Notes under the pieces: model-generated
Told to the model about the DNA's origin: nothing
The model's input: the letters and a program-made list of their open reading frames with translations, nothing else
The model's database searches: none
Shown: positions 44,773 to 54,157 of the stretch, piece after piece
Layout of the letters: each line of letters opens with the position of its first letter
How positions within the stretch are numbered: position 1 is the stretch's first letter
Made by a program: the position numbers and the translations under genes
Source: Geofilum sp964396555
GTDB taxonomy: Bacteria > Bacteroidota > Bacteroidia > Bacteroidales > Marinilabiliaceae
Assembly: GCA_964396555.1 (NCBI GenBank)
Contig: CAYNFX010000001.1
Location: 1 to 64,000 of the forward strand
Length of the DNA stretch: 64,000 nucleotides
Reading direction: 5' to 3'

Positions 44773-47115
44773 ATGTTGAAAGTTTTTCCCCTCTTTTTGA
44801 TCAGTTGCTTAAATCTTAATGCCCAAAGCAAAGATGACGTATGTCATGGTAACATCCTTTCTGCGACCGAATGGCTTGGTGACACTGATCGCTATATTTT
44901 TGAACCTGGTAATCAGAGCTTCAGGCTGGATGCCCCGGCAGAAGCTGGTGCATCATGGATTTACACCAGGCTAGATGCCATTGAAGATGCCAGATGGGAG
45001 CTGCACTTTAGTTTCGGTTTCAACCCTTCGTCTTCCAACTATTCTCAGGTTTGGCTTGCTATGGACGCTTCTTCCAGGGATGAGGTCCAAAATGGTCTGT
45101 ACCTCGTCATTGGTTCCACTGCAGATAATATCTCATTGTGGCGGGTCAAGGATGGTAAGAAGGAACAGCTTATTGCCGGCATGGAGAAGATACTGGATAA
45201 CTCGGCACCTTCAGCTGATATTAGGGTTACAAGATATAGAGGTGGTGTAACGATCTTGGAAACAGATCTGGGAGAGGGTTATCGTGAGGAAGGTCGTGCT
45301 ATTATTGAGGGCTTTGAATCGCAGTGCCTTGGCATAGCGTCAGTCTATACGGCTACTCGAAGCAATCTTTTCTGGTATGAGATTCTGAATGTGTGCGGTG
45401 AAGCCTTTACCGATACTCTTCCACCTGAGCCATCGCCATATATGGGCAGGCTACATGATATTGTAATAACTGAGGTGATGGCTGATCCATCACCTGCTGT
45501 TGGGCTTCCTGTTAATGAGTATATAGAGCTTTTTAACAGAGGTGATGAGGTAGTCAACCTTGCTGGGTGTATAGTGGAAGCTTCGTCTGGCAGTATTGCG
45601 CTCGGCAAACACCTGCTTTTTCCGGGTGATTATTTACTTGTGATACCTCCGGGTAAAGGATCTGAGTGGAACTTTGTAGATAATGTTTTTGAGGCTTTAT
45701 CGTGGTCCTCACTGCCTGATGGTGGAGGACTGCTGGTACTAAGGGATAGTTTTGGAGCCATGGTTTGTGCCTTGCAATATAACAGGGATTATGGTAGTGA
45801 AGGGTTTAAGAAGGATGGTGGCTGGTCTCTTGAGATCAGAGATCCTGATAATGTATCAGGGGATCAGGCAAACTGGGGCTTTTCTGTTGATCTATCAGGG
45901 GGGACCCCTGGCTATGCAAACTCGATAGACGGGCATTTTCCGGATTCTAAGTCTCCATCACTTTTGTCTTACTATCTTGAAAGCGATTCTGTTCTTGTTC
46001 TGGTCTTTTCCGAGCCGATAGACAGCACTTTTGTTAGAGATATGGCCATTACAGCACTGCAGTTGGTAACTGCTCCTCCCGAAGTTGCAGATATAAAGCT
46101 ACAAGGAGTATTCTATAATGAGCTGCGCTTAACTTTTGCTGAAGCAATGCCTGAAAATAGAGCTTTCAGGCTGGATTTTGGAGAACTGCCTAAGGATCTT
46201 AGTGGAAACCTTTTACATGGGCAGCCTTATGTGCTGTTTGGCATTCCACTGCATGCAGAGGCAGGGGATGTGGTGATTAATGAACTCCTTTATGAGCCCC
46301 CGGAAGGTGGAAGTGACTTTGTGGAGTTGTACAACCGTTCGCAAAAACTAATTGATCTTTCATTGCTCTACATTTCCAGAGGCGATGCGGCTGGTGTGCC
46401 CGAGAAACTTTTTAAACTTGGCCAGTACAGAAGGGCATTTATGCCTGGAGCTTATTTGGTCATTACTGTAGACAAGTTATGGCTTCTTGATTATTATGAC
46501 ATTGAAGATAATGCAGAGGTAGTTGAACCTGAAGGCATGCCGAACTTTGCCAATGCCGGAGGCACTGTGCTTTTGACTAATAACAGGGCTCAACCCATTG
46601 ATGCCTTCGGCTATAGTGATGAGTTTCATATGACCTTGCTTAGGTCTACCAAAGGAGTATCACTTGAGAGGATAGATCTTTTTGGGGAGAGCAATAATAG
46701 GTATAACTGGCACTCTGCATCTGCCGAACATAGGTATGCAACTCCGGGGAAAAGGAATTCGCAGACAAAGATTCCGGATGAAGGGGAGGATGAAGCTGTG
46801 TACACAGAACCTGAGATCTTCACCCCTGATGGTGATGGTGTGGATGATCTTTTATTTATCAGATATAAGTATAATAAGCCTGGTTACCTCTGTACCATCA
46901 GAATCTATGATAGAGCCGGACAGCTTGTACGCAATCTTCTTAACAATGTGCCAGTTTCGGTTGATGGTAGATGTTACTGGGACGGAACAAAGGATAATGG
47001 AGCATTGGCTCCGGCCGGCGTTTATATTGTTTTTATCCGTAGTTTTCACCCTGAAGGTGGAGCGGCCTATGAAGGTAAAAAGGCTGTTGTTCTTGGTATC
47101 AGTCCGAAAAAGTAA
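44773..47115 (+). CDS. Secreted protein with two lamin-tail domains and a gliding/FlgD-type C-terminal domain
   Basis: This 780-aa protein has a signal peptide (residues 1-17, LFLISCLNLNAQ). Residues ~25-210 form a beta-rich module with a jelly-roll look. A first lamin-tail domain (~225-380) begins DIVITEVMADPSPAVGLPVNEYIELFNRG, an Ig-like spacer follows, and a second lamin-tail domain (~495-670) begins VVINELLYEPPEGGSDFVELYNRS. The C-terminal ~100 residues (PEIFTPDGDGVDDLLFIRY ... YWDGTKDNGALAPAGVYIVFI) match the FlgD-Ig / gliding-motility-associated C-terminal type, which serves as a sorting signal in some T9SS substrates. It is likely an extracellular adhesin or scaffold. A shared hairpin lies between it and punA. 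Confidence 0.83.
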   Translation: MLKVFPLFLISCLNLNAQSKDDVCHGNILSATEWLGDTDRYIFEPGNQSFRLDAPAEAGASWIYTRLDAIEDARWELHFSFGFNPSSSNYSQVWLAMDASSRDEVQNGLYLVIGSTADNISLWRVKDGKKEQLIAGMEKILDNSAPSADIRVTRYRGGVTILETDLGEGYREEGRAIIEGFESQCLGIASVYTATRSNLFWYEILNVCGEAFTDTLPPEPSPYMGRLHDIVITEVMADPSPAVGLPVNEYIELFNRGDEVVNLAGCIVEASSGSIALGKHLLFPGDYLLVIPPGKGSEWNFVDNVFEALSWSSLPDGGGLLVLRDSFGAMVCALQYNRDYGSEGFKKDGGWSLEIRDPDNVSGDQANWGFSVDLSGGTPGYANSIDGHFPDSKSPSLLSYYLESDSVLVLVFSEPIDSTFVRDMAITALQLVTAPPEVADIKLQGVFYNELRLTFAEAMPENRAFRLDFGELPKDLSGNLLHGQPYVLFGIPLHAEAGDVVINELLYEPPEGGSDFVELYNRSQKLIDLSLLYISRGDAAGVPEKLFKLGQYRRAFMPGAYLVITVDKLWLLDYYDIEDNAEVVEPEGMPNFANAGGTVLLTNNRAQPIDAFGYSDEFHMTLLRSTKGVSLERIDLFGESNNRYNWHSASAEHRYATPGKRNSQTKIPDEGEDEAVYTEPEIFTPDGDGVDDLLFIRYKYNKPGYLCTIRIYDRAGQLVRNLLNNVPVSVDGRCYWDGTKDNGALAPAGVYIVFIRSFHPEGGAAYEGKKAVVLGISPKK

Positions 47116-47170
47116 GAATCGCCGTTTGGTGTGATTACTGTTTTAAGGATTGATAGTTTGTAAGAAAAGT

Positions 47171-47216
47171 AAAAGCTCCAACCTGATACCAGTATTGGTC
47201 TCAGGTTGGAGCTTTG
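47171..47216. terminator. Bidirectional terminator (lamin-tail gene / punA)
   Basis: The 15-bp arms AAAGCTCCAACCTGA and its complement (47172-47186 and 47201-47215) have a 14-base loop. They lie between two convergent genes, with T-rich flanks on both strands. Confidence 0.88.
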
Positions 47217-47264
47217 TATTATCATGAAGCAGAGCAGGAACACTTATCTGCTTGGTTTTACATT

Positions 47265-48077
47265 TCAAAGAGTGCCTAAAAGTTCGGCGATAAGCTTGGT
47301 CATCTTGGGTTCTGCTTCTGAGGCAACCTTTTGTACTTCCTCGTGAGATACCTCAACAATCTGGCCTGGCACTCCTGAATCTGTGATTATTGAGATACCA
47401 AAGCAGGTAAGGCCACTGTGACGGGCAGCGATTACTTCCGGAACTGTTGACATTCCTACTGCATCTCCTCCAATGATTCTGAAGAATCTGTACTCAGCAG
47501 GAGTCTCGAATGTAGGACCTGCAGTTCCCACATATACCCCCTGTTTTACTTCAATACCTTCCTTAACAGCAATATCATGAACCCTTGCAATAAGTTCTTT
47601 GCTGTATGGCTCACTCATATCAGGGAAGCGTGGCCCCGTCTCTGCAAGGTTAGGACCTATAAGAGGATTGTTACCAAACATATTTATGTGGTCATCAATA
47701 ATCATAAGGTCACCAACTTTGAATGAGGGGTTCAGCCCTCCGGAAGCATTTGATACAACGAGAGTCTTTATTCCCATTTGTTTCATTACTCTTACAGGAA
47801 AGGTTACCTGTTGCATATTGTATCCTTCATAGTAATGAAAGCGTCCCTGCATGGCCATTACCGGCTTGCCTTTAATACGGCCAAAGATTAGGCGTCCCTG
47901 ATGCCCTTCCACTGTAGATACAGGGAAATTGGGAATCTTGCTGTAAGATATGCTTGTATCTATATCAATTTCCTTGACCAGTCCACCAAGACCGGTGCCA
48001 AGGATTATCCCTATTTCGGGATTCAATGTCTGCAACGACTTAAGAAAATCGGCAGTTTCATTTATGGCTTTCAACAT
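47265..48077 (-). CDS. punA: Purine-nucleoside phosphorylase (class I, trimeric type)
   Basis: This 270-aa enzyme splits purine nucleosides with phosphate in salvage. Family motifs are visible: IGIILGTGLGGLVKEI, VEGHQGRLIFG, MAMQGRFHYYEGY, LVVSNASGGLNPSF, YVGTAGPTFETPAEYRFFRIIGGDAVGMSTVPEVI and FGISIITDSG. Its 5' end overlaps the lpxK 3' end by 20 bases, so translation is probably coupled although the two enzymes act in unrelated pathways. Confidence 0.95.
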   Translation of the reverse strand: MLKAINETADFLKSLQTLNPEIGIILGTGLGGLVKEIDIDTSISYSKIPNFPVSTVEGHQGRLIFGRIKGKPVMAMQGRFHYYEGYNMQQVTFPVRVMKQMGIKTLVVSNASGGLNPSFKVGDLMIIDDHINMFGNNPLIGPNLAETGPRFPDMSEPYSKELIARVHDIAVKEGIEVKQGVYVGTAGPTFETPAEYRFFRIIGGDAVGMSTVPEVIAARHSGLTCFGISIITDSGVPGQIVEVSHEEVQKVASEAEPKMTKLIAELLGTL

Positions 48078-49128
48078 AATCTGTAATTATCTTTTCAAAT
48101 ATTTCCTGTTGATCGAACAAAATTCTTATCCTTATTGGAATATACCACAGGCGCTCTTTTAGTGACTCTGGTAAAAGTCCGGCAGAGAACATGCGAACGG
48201 CATCTTTTTCTGTCGTGACAACCTCTGGTCGCCTTGTTGTTTTGCCACTTCCTTCTTCTGCTATCTTTTGAAGATCGGTTTGGTCAAAGTTGTGATGATC
48301 TCTAAAGCTAAGGGTCTTCAAAGGTACACGATATTGTCTGAGACTTTCAAAAAAAGGCAGAGGATTGCCAATTCCAGCCACTGCTACCAATACATCCCCA
48401 TTGTCAGCCAGTTTATCCCTAAAGCTAAGCTTATTGTTGGTATTTCCCAAACAATGGGGCTCTTCATATTGTATAGCACTGAAAAACACCTGCTGGTGAG
48501 ATGCAGGCTTAAGCTTTTTACGTAGGTGGTCAGCCTCTACTTTATTCAGGTTGTCAGGACATTTGTTTACCAGGATTATATCGGCACGTTTGAGTCCCGA
48601 TATTGGCTCCCTAAGATTTCCAGTTGGAAGGCAGAAATCCGCCCATGGTGGTCTGTGGTAGTCAATTACAAGAATTGAGAGGCCTGGTTTTACATATCTG
48701 TGCTGGTAAGCATCGTCAAGAAGGACGACTTCGGGTTTTTCGTCAAGACCAAGTAGTCTCGCCATGCCCTCCACTCTTTTTTCAGCCACGGCTATTGTGA
48801 TGCCGGGGAACTTGAGTTTCATCTGCATTGGCTCATCGCCAATAGTATTGCAGTTATCTGTTTCTCCTGCCAGAATCACTCCATGGGTTTTTCGTCCGTA
48901 ACCTCTTGACAAGGTGGCACACTTGTATTTATCACCCAGTGTGTGTAACAGCAGTTCGGTAACAGGAGTCTTACCGGTTCCTCCAACTGTGATGTTGCCT
49001 ATAGAAATTAAAGGAAGGTTGTAAGACTGAGACTTGAGTATTTCCAAATCGAAAAGCTTGTTTCGGATCGTGCTTACAGCACAATAGACAAGTGAAAAAG
49101 GGAACAAAAACAACCGAAACAATCGCAT
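48058..49128 (-). CDS. lpxK: Tetraacyldisaccharide 4'-kinase
   Basis: LpxK (356 aa) adds the 4'-phosphate to the lipid A precursor at the inner membrane. It has the N-terminal membrane-associated helix (FLFPFSLVYCAVSTIRNKLF), the P-loop IGNITVGGTGKTPVTELLL, SRGYGRKTHG, IGDEPMQMKLKFPG, EVVLLDDAYQHRYV and VTTEKDAVRM. It supports a Gram-negative outer membrane with lipid A. It starts 60 bases after sppA, and a hairpin with a T run lies in the gap. Confidence 0.95.
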   Translation of the reverse strand: MRLFRLFLFPFSLVYCAVSTIRNKLFDLEILKSQSYNLPLISIGNITVGGTGKTPVTELLLHTLGDKYKCATLSRGYGRKTHGVILAGETDNCNTIGDEPMQMKLKFPGITIAVAEKRVEGMARLLGLDEKPEVVLLDDAYQHRYVKPGLSILVIDYHRPPWADFCLPTGNLREPISGLKRADIILVNKCPDNLNKVEADHLRKKLKPASHQQVFFSAIQYEEPHCLGNTNNKLSFRDKLADNGDVLVAVAGIGNPLPFFESLRQYRVPLKTLSFRDHHNFDQTDLQKIAEEGSGKTTRRPEVVTTEKDAVRMFSAGLLPESLKERLWYIPIRIRILFDQQEIFEKIITDYVESHK

Positions 49129-49131
49129 GGC

Positions 49132-49169
49132 AGAAAAATGAATTGGGAACAGATTGCTCTGTTCCCAAT
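49132..49169 (-). terminator. Hairpin between sppA and lpxK
   Basis: The 11-bp arms ATTGGGAACAG and CTGTTCCCAAT (49142-49152 and 49159-49169) are followed on the minus strand by ATTTTTC, just before the lpxK start at 49128. It may terminate sppA or attenuate lpxK. Confidence 0.7.
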
Positions 49170-49187
49170 GTAATAAGACTCTAGCTA

Positions 49188-50957
49188 TTAGTTAACTGAA
49201 ATATCATAGGGTATCCTGGCCTGTATTGGGTACGCATTTTCAAGGGCCTTTACAGATTTCAGGATTTTGTATTCTTCTCCAAGGAAGGTCTCAATATATC
49301 GGGCCATTGCATTCCCGGAGAAGCTTTGCATTATTTGGTCAATAGCAGATAATTCCTCAGGCAGTTCAACTACTCTGTAGCTATCTATTCCGGCCATATT
49401 TGCTGCAACGGCTACGGCATCATCAATCCCGCCTAGTTTGTCAACCAGGTTGATATCAATAGCATTTTCACCGCTCCAGACACGTCCTTCCCCAATCTTG
49501 GCTATTGCTTCCTTTTCAACTTGTCTGCCATCAGAGCAACGGGTAAGGAAGACATCATAGAAGCGTTCGATATATGCTTGCATTATCCTCTTTTCATCAG
49601 CAGAAAACTGACGGTCCAAGGACGGGAAGTCGGCAAATTGGTTGGTTACAACTCTGTCAGTTGTGATACCGACCTTGTTGAGTAGTTTCTGAGCATTAGG
49701 TATTACGCTGAATACTCCGATACTTCCTGTTAGAGTAGTAGGATGTGCTATAATTGTGTCAGCAGCACAGGCAATATAATAACCGCCAGATGCGGCATAG
49801 TCACCCATTGAAACGACAAATGGTTTTGTTTCTTTGGCAAGTTTTACTTCTCGCCATATAATTTCAGAACCTAGACCTGATCCACCGGGTGAATTTACTC
49901 TAAGAACTATAGCCTTGATACTACTGTCGCGACGGGCTTCACGGATAGTGCGTGAAAGTTTTTCTGAGTCTATTCCACCTGTTGAAGCTGCGTCGTCAAT
50001 TGCTCCTTCAGCATAGATAATGGCGATCTTGTTCTTCTCAAGACCTTTTTTCTTCTCACTAGGCAGGTAAACGGAGCTGTATGCACTGATGCCAATTGCA
50101 TTTAGATCATCTTTTTCTTCGGTGTCTGTAAGCTCTTTTAGTTCACTTAAAACTTCATCCTTGTACTTGAGTGCGTCGATAAGTTTGTTTGCCAAAAGTT
50201 CATCTGCCGGAGTCATAGCCGGTAGTGCAGATGCTGCTTTGTTAAGATCCTCAACAGAAAGACCGCGGCTTGTAGAAATTGATTTCAGGATATGATTCCA
50301 CATCGAGTTAAGGTAAACTTCAGCCTGAAGGCGAGCTGCATCGCTCATCTTGTCAAGAATGTAAGGTTCAACTGCAGATTTAAACTCCCCGTGTTTGAAT
50401 ACCTGTATTTCAAGCCCAAGTTTTTCAAGTAATCCTTTGTAAAAGGTGTAGGAGCCTGCTATACCCTGAAAGTCAAGCATTCCTTCAGGATTAAGATAGA
50501 CCTTGTCAGCTGCAGTAGCCAGATAGTAACCTTTTTGTGTATAAGTTGAATTGTAGCTGTAAATAAATTTACCTGAGGAACGGAAATCCAACAGTGCGTT
50601 TCTGATTTCTTCTATTGTGGCATAACCGGTACTTGGCATTCCACTTTCCATGTAGATTCCTTTGATGCGATCATCATCCTTTGCCTTTTTGATAGCTTTA
50701 AGGATTTGATTAAGTCCGACTGATGCATCTTGTCCAGCCAGCTCTGAAATTAAATCTCCAAACAGGTCGTCACTTTTACGTTCGGTAATCTCTCCGTTTA
50801 GATCCAATAAAAGGATTGAGTTGTCCTTTACTTTGACCTCCTGACTTGAAGAAGAAGCCAGGCTGCCAATGATTAGGAAGAAGCCCATGGTTATAAAGAA
50901 TGAAGATACCAGGCCTCCTGCGATGACTGCGAGTAAATACTTAAAAAACTTATTCAT
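49188..50957 (-). CDS. sppA: Signal peptide peptidase SppA, 67K type
   Basis: SppA (589 aa) degrades leftover signal peptides in the inner membrane. It has an N-terminal membrane helix and then two tandem S49 protease halves. The first half includes IKGIYMESGMPSTGYATIEEIRNAL and the TYTQKGYYLATAADKVYLNPEG region that supplies the catalytic lysine in this family. The second half carries KAIVLRVNSPGGSGLGSEII and the nucleophile serine in SMGDYAASGGYYIACAADTI. The length matches the duplicated E. coli type rather than the short type. It is the first gene of the sppA-lpxK-punA run. Confidence 0.93.
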   Translation of the reverse strand: MNKFFKYLLAVIAGGLVSSFFITMGFFLIIGSLASSSSQEVKVKDNSILLLDLNGEITERKSDDLFGDLISELAGQDASVGLNQILKAIKKAKDDDRIKGIYMESGMPSTGYATIEEIRNALLDFRSSGKFIYSYNSTYTQKGYYLATAADKVYLNPEGMLDFQGIAGSYTFYKGLLEKLGLEIQVFKHGEFKSAVEPYILDKMSDAARLQAEVYLNSMWNHILKSISTSRGLSVEDLNKAASALPAMTPADELLANKLIDALKYKDEVLSELKELTDTEEKDDLNAIGISAYSSVYLPSEKKKGLEKNKIAIIYAEGAIDDAASTGGIDSEKLSRTIREARRDSSIKAIVLRVNSPGGSGLGSEIIWREVKLAKETKPFVVSMGDYAASGGYYIACAADTIIAHPTTLTGSIGVFSVIPNAQKLLNKVGITTDRVVTNQFADFPSLDRQFSADEKRIMQAYIERFYDVFLTRCSDGRQVEKEAIAKIGEGRVWSGENAIDINLVDKLGGIDDAVAVAANMAGIDSYRVVELPEELSAIDQIMQSFSGNAMARYIETFLGEEYKILKSVKALENAYPIQARIPYDISVN

Positions 50958-51063
50958 AATTTCTTTATAATTTTGAGTTTTGGAATGCTAAGGTACAAAA
51001 ATGAATTAAATCAATTTGATAGCCTGTAAATTTTAGTTGGTAGCCTGTAAATTTTTGATAGTT

Positions 51064-51564
51064 ATGCGAGTATTGATTCTACTTGGTGGAAATGAAGGAG
51101 ACACTCCTCACTTTTTTCGAAAGGCTATTGAGATAGTTGAAAGGAAGGCCGGTCGGATTGTTGTTGTTTCATCCTTGTATGAAAGCATCCCTTGGGGGTT
51201 TGAAGCCGAGAGGAATTTCCTCAATTGTGTGGTGGAGCTTGAGACTGCATTGGAACCAGAAACTCTGCTTGAAATACTTTTGGGAATAGAGACAGAGCTT
51301 GGACGAAAAAGGCCGGAAGGCAACGGTTATGCCTCCCGGCCAATAGATATTGATATCCTTTTTGTTGAGGATTTTGTAATTGACTCAGATACTTTAAAAG
51401 TTCCCCATCCTCGTCTTCACCTTCGCCGTTTTACATTAATGCCGCTAAATGAACTTTGGACCGGATGGTATCATCCGGTACTTGAAAAAACAGTCGGCGA
51501 ACTGTTACAGGACTGTGAAGATGAGGGTATGGTCAAACTCTGTTCTCAGAGTTTGGAGCCATAG
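51064..51564 (+). CDS. folK: 2-amino-4-hydroxy-6-hydroxymethyldihydropteridine pyrophosphokinase
   Basis: FolK (166 aa) transfers pyrophosphate from ATP to hydroxymethyl-dihydropterin in folate synthesis. The start at ATG 51064 (MRVLILLGGNEGDTP) aligns with the family; the frame extends upstream without a good start. Motifs seen are SSLYESIPWGF, FLNCVVELET, LGRKRP, YASRPIDIDILF and VPHPRLHLRRFTLMPLNE. Its 3' end overlaps the 3' end of the convergent upp gene by 19 bases. Confidence 0.95.
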   Translation: MRVLILLGGNEGDTPHFFRKAIEIVERKAGRIVVVSSLYESIPWGFEAERNFLNCVVELETALEPETLLEILLGIETELGRKRPEGNGYASRPIDIDILFVEDFVIDSDTLKVPHPRLHLRRFTLMPLNELWTGWYHPVLEKTVGELLQDCEDEGMVKLCSQSLEP

Positions 51565-52199
51565 GCAAGGTCTCCAGCATCACCCAAACCGGGAACAATG
51601 TAGGATTTAGCATTCAGTTCCTCATCAACGGCTGCAAGCCACAGGGTGACAGGCTCTCTACCCATCGCGTTGCTTATGTAATCCACTCCTGCCTGACTGG
51701 CAATTATGCTGACAATATGCACATGAGACGGGCTACCCTTTGAAAGCAGAGCCTTGTATGCTAACTCGAGCGATGCTCCTGTTGCAAGCATTGGGTCTGC
51801 AAGTATAACAGTCTTGTCATTAAGGTCGGGAGATGAAATGTATTCTATGTGAATCTCAAACTTTCCTGCCTCGTCATACTTCCTATAGGCTGAAACAAAT
51901 GCGTTCTCACTACGGTCGAAGATGTTGAGGATGCCGTTGTGTAAAGGAATTCCGGCACGGAGGATTGACGCAATAACGACTTTGTCATCCAGAACAGATT
52001 CTTTTGCTATTCCAAGTGGGGTTTGGATGTCCTTCTCTTTGTAGTTAAGGACCTTACTTACCTCATAAGCGAAGATTTCACCAATACGTTCAAGATTGCG
52101 GCGAAAGCGCATGGGATCGGACTGGATGTCCCTATCTCTTATTTCAGCTATGAACTGGTTGAAAATCGATGCAGGTTTGTTAATTATGTTGATCTTCAT
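51546..52199 (-). CDS. upp: Uracil phosphoribosyltransferase
   Basis: Upp (217 aa) makes UMP from uracil and PRPP. The ATG at 52199 (MKINIINKPASIFNQFIAEIRD) is preferred over an in-frame TTG at 52214. The PRPP-binding loop is VILADPMLATGASLELAYKALL, and the uracil-binding end is YIVPGLGDAGDLAYG. ILRAGIPLHNGIL is the third conserved patch. The convergent overlap with folK means an antisense overlap of the two mRNAs. Confidence 0.95.
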   Translation of the reverse strand: MKINIINKPASIFNQFIAEIRDRDIQSDPMRFRRNLERIGEIFAYEVSKVLNYKEKDIQTPLGIAKESVLDDKVVIASILRAGIPLHNGILNIFDRSENAFVSAYRKYDEAGKFEIHIEYISSPDLNDKTVILADPMLATGASLELAYKALLSKGSPSHVHIVSIIASQAGVDYISNAMGREPVTLWLAAVDEELNAKSYIVPGLGDAGDLAYGSKL

Positions 52200-52244
52200 C
52201 GGTTTTTGTTGCAAAGTTAGTTTGAAATATCAAAATTTTGGTGG

Positions 52245-53243
52245 TCAACTGGTTATTTGTGATATTCTTTTTACTCGCCTAAGTAGTTCCCATATTTTCA
52301 GGAGTAACCTGTTTTCATAGGTCGGGTAATACTCAATATGGGCTCCGAAGCCTTCGTAAAAACGTTTGACTCCTGATATATTTGAGCCTTCAAAATCAAG
52401 AACAACATCGGTTCCTGCATATTTCCTGATTACATGGTCTATGATTGAAAACATGCTTCTATGTTCAAAGCCCTGCTGGGATGAGGTGCCTGAAAGAAAG
52501 GTCAAAAGCCCGTACTTATTGAGAAAGAAGGCCATTGCCAGTGGCTCTCCATCGTTATTGTTACATGAAATAATAAACCCGCAATTACGCTGTAGTGCTC
52601 CATTGACAAGCTCCTTTAGTATATTCAAAGCCTTGCCAGAGGTGCTGTAGTTAAGGTGTTTTTTTGTGAAATCAATGAATTGCTTTGATGAACTGCATGT
52701 CTCAATACTAGATGATCGCAGTTGGGATGTTTTCAGATTGCGCCTGCAATTATCCGAGTAGTTTTCTGCCAACTGTTTATAGGAGCTTGTAAGCGAAAGA
52801 ATGCAGTTTCCCTTTTGGCTGACGGATGTTCTGGCAATCGAAATAAAGCCTTTAATAGAGCATTTCGTTGGAAAATTATGTAGGCCCTCAGTGAACTGCT
52901 TGGTAAAACCAACCAACATAGAAGAGTTTCCGTTGAGGTTCCCAACTGGATAAGGAAGTAGGTGCAGCACATTCTTTAGTACAACTGGGTCTGGGATATG
53001 TTTGGAAAAAATGCCTAGTTGCTGGATAAATAGAGGTTGCATTACTAGTGGCAGAACAACGGATCTATTCAAAGGGACCGGGAAAAGAAGGTCATAGTCG
53101 ACGTCGACTATGGCGGACCAACCCGGAGAACAAATGTCAAGATACCAACTTTCGGCAAAGACCATAGGATTGAGGGAGGAACTAATCCCCTTGTCCCAAA
53201 GTACCCTGTCTATCTCCTTATTGTTTAGAAATATTAGTTCCAT
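52245..53243 (-). CDS. GNAT/FemAB-like acyltransferase of unknown substrate
   Basis: This 332-aa protein has the two-lobed GNAT look of the FemAB/BioF2-like group. The N-terminal lobe includes WYLDICSPGWSAIVDVDYDLLFPVPL. The second lobe has YSDNCRRNLKTSQ (typical of the YSKNTRRNI-type motif), a helical linker, CGFIISCNNNDGEPLAMAFFL, and GFEHRSMFSIIDHVIRKYAGTDVVLDFEGSNISGVKRFYEGFGA, which resembles the acyl-CoA/aminoacyl-binding end of this family. The ATG at 53243 is used; a TTG lies just upstream. It lies in the same direction as radC with a 15-base gap, so the two may be cotranscribed. Confidence 0.75.
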   Translation of the reverse strand: MELIFLNNKEIDRVLWDKGISSSLNPMVFAESWYLDICSPGWSAIVDVDYDLLFPVPLNRSVVLPLVMQPLFIQQLGIFSKHIPDPVVLKNVLHLLPYPVGNLNGNSSMLVGFTKQFTEGLHNFPTKCSIKGFISIARTSVSQKGNCILSLTSSYKQLAENYSDNCRRNLKTSQLRSSSIETCSSSKQFIDFTKKHLNYSTSGKALNILKELVNGALQRNCGFIISCNNNDGEPLAMAFFLNKYGLLTFLSGTSSQQGFEHRSMFSIIDHVIRKYAGTDVVLDFEGSNISGVKRFYEGFGAHIEYYPTYENRLLLKIWELLRRVKRISQITS

Positions 53244-53258
53244 CAATTGTCTCTCTGA

Positions 53259-53957
53259 CTATATCATGTTTTCGTCAGCAAAGCTAAAGTAGGAATTATC
53301 CGTGACAATGATGTGGTCTATAACAGGAACATCCATGATTTTGGCAGCATCTCTGAGTTTCTCTGTTATCTTAGTATCTGCGTCGCTAGGCCTTGTATTA
53401 CCTGAGGGGTGGTTATGTACCAGAATCAGTGATGAAGCTCTGGTTTCAAGAGCCCGTTTCATAACCATTCTTACGTCTATAACGGTTCCGGTCATTCCTC
53501 CCTTACTCAGGTTGTACTGGTGAATCAGTCTGTTAGATCTGCTTAGCATCAGAATCCAGAACTCTTCATGAGGCAGGTCTCCGATTATGGGGTTCATTAT
53601 GTTGAAGGCATCAGTACTGCTCCTGATAAATGGTTTTTCGAGCGACTCTTCGAGTCTTCTCCTGCGACCGAGTTCCATAGCAGCAATTATAGAAACTGCC
53701 TTTGCTTTGCCAATGCCATGGAAACTGCCGGTTAGTTCGTTTACCTCGACCTTCCCTAGTTCATTCAGGTTATTGTTATATTCGGCCATTATCTTTCTTG
53801 CCAGGTCCACTGCTGATTCCTTCCGGCTTCCTGATCCAATGAGTATTGCAAGCAGTTCAGCATCAGAAAGGGAGGCTATCCCTTTGTTAAGCAGCTTTTC
53901 GCGTGGACGGTCTTCCACGGCAAGTTCCTTAATAGTTAGTTTCGTGTATTGAGCCAT
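53259..53957 (-). CDS. radC: RadC-family JAB/JAMM protein
   Basis: This 232-aa protein has an N-terminal helix-hairpin-helix region (LSDAELLAILIGSGSRKESAVDLARKIM, then GIGKAKAVSIIAAMELGRRR). The JAMM metalloprotease-like domain has the zinc motif HNHPSGNTRPSDAD, and MLSRSNRLIHQYNLSKGGMTGTVIDVRMVMKRAL is typical. Despite its name, a role in DNA repair is not established; it is a conserved protein of uncertain task. The ATG at 53957 (MAQYTKLTIKEL) is chosen over an upstream ATG at 54005, since the extra 16 residues do not fit the family. Confidence 0.93.
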   Translation of the reverse strand: MAQYTKLTIKELAVEDRPREKLLNKGIASLSDAELLAILIGSGSRKESAVDLARKIMAEYNNNLNELGKVEVNELTGSFHGIGKAKAVSIIAAMELGRRRRLEESLEKPFIRSSTDAFNIMNPIIGDLPHEEFWILMLSRSNRLIHQYNLSKGGMTGTVIDVRMVMKRALETRASSLILVHNHPSGNTRPSDADTKITEKLRDAAKIMDVPVIDHIIVTDNSYFSFADENMI

Positions 53958-54128
53958 GGTTAAAGTTTTGCCATTCAAGCTAATAAATTTGCAGATATTT
54001 GGCAATGGGGATATGGTCGGCTCTTATGTAGATGATGACAAAGGGAACAAACCGCGGAGTATTAAGAATACGATGAAAGGGCAGCTCATTGCTGCAGTAG
54101 AGGAAATTGGGATAGTTGAAAACAAGAA

Positions 54129-54151
54129 AGGCCGTCTTTAAAAGACAGCCT
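54129..54151 (-). terminator. Terminator after tRNA-Glu (copy next to radC)
   Basis: A 10-bp stem (AGGCTGTCTT with its complement, one G-U) with a three-base loop is followed by TTTCTTGTTTTC on the minus strand. Confidence 0.8.
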
Positions 54152-54157
54152 GTTTTG

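Noticed and set aside
53956..54141. 61-codon plus-strand ORF overlapping the radC start and the tRNA-Glu terminator
   Set aside because: It lies between a promoter region and a terminator hairpin on the other strand and matches nothing known. The codon use is not clearly random, so it is noted, but there is no support for translation.
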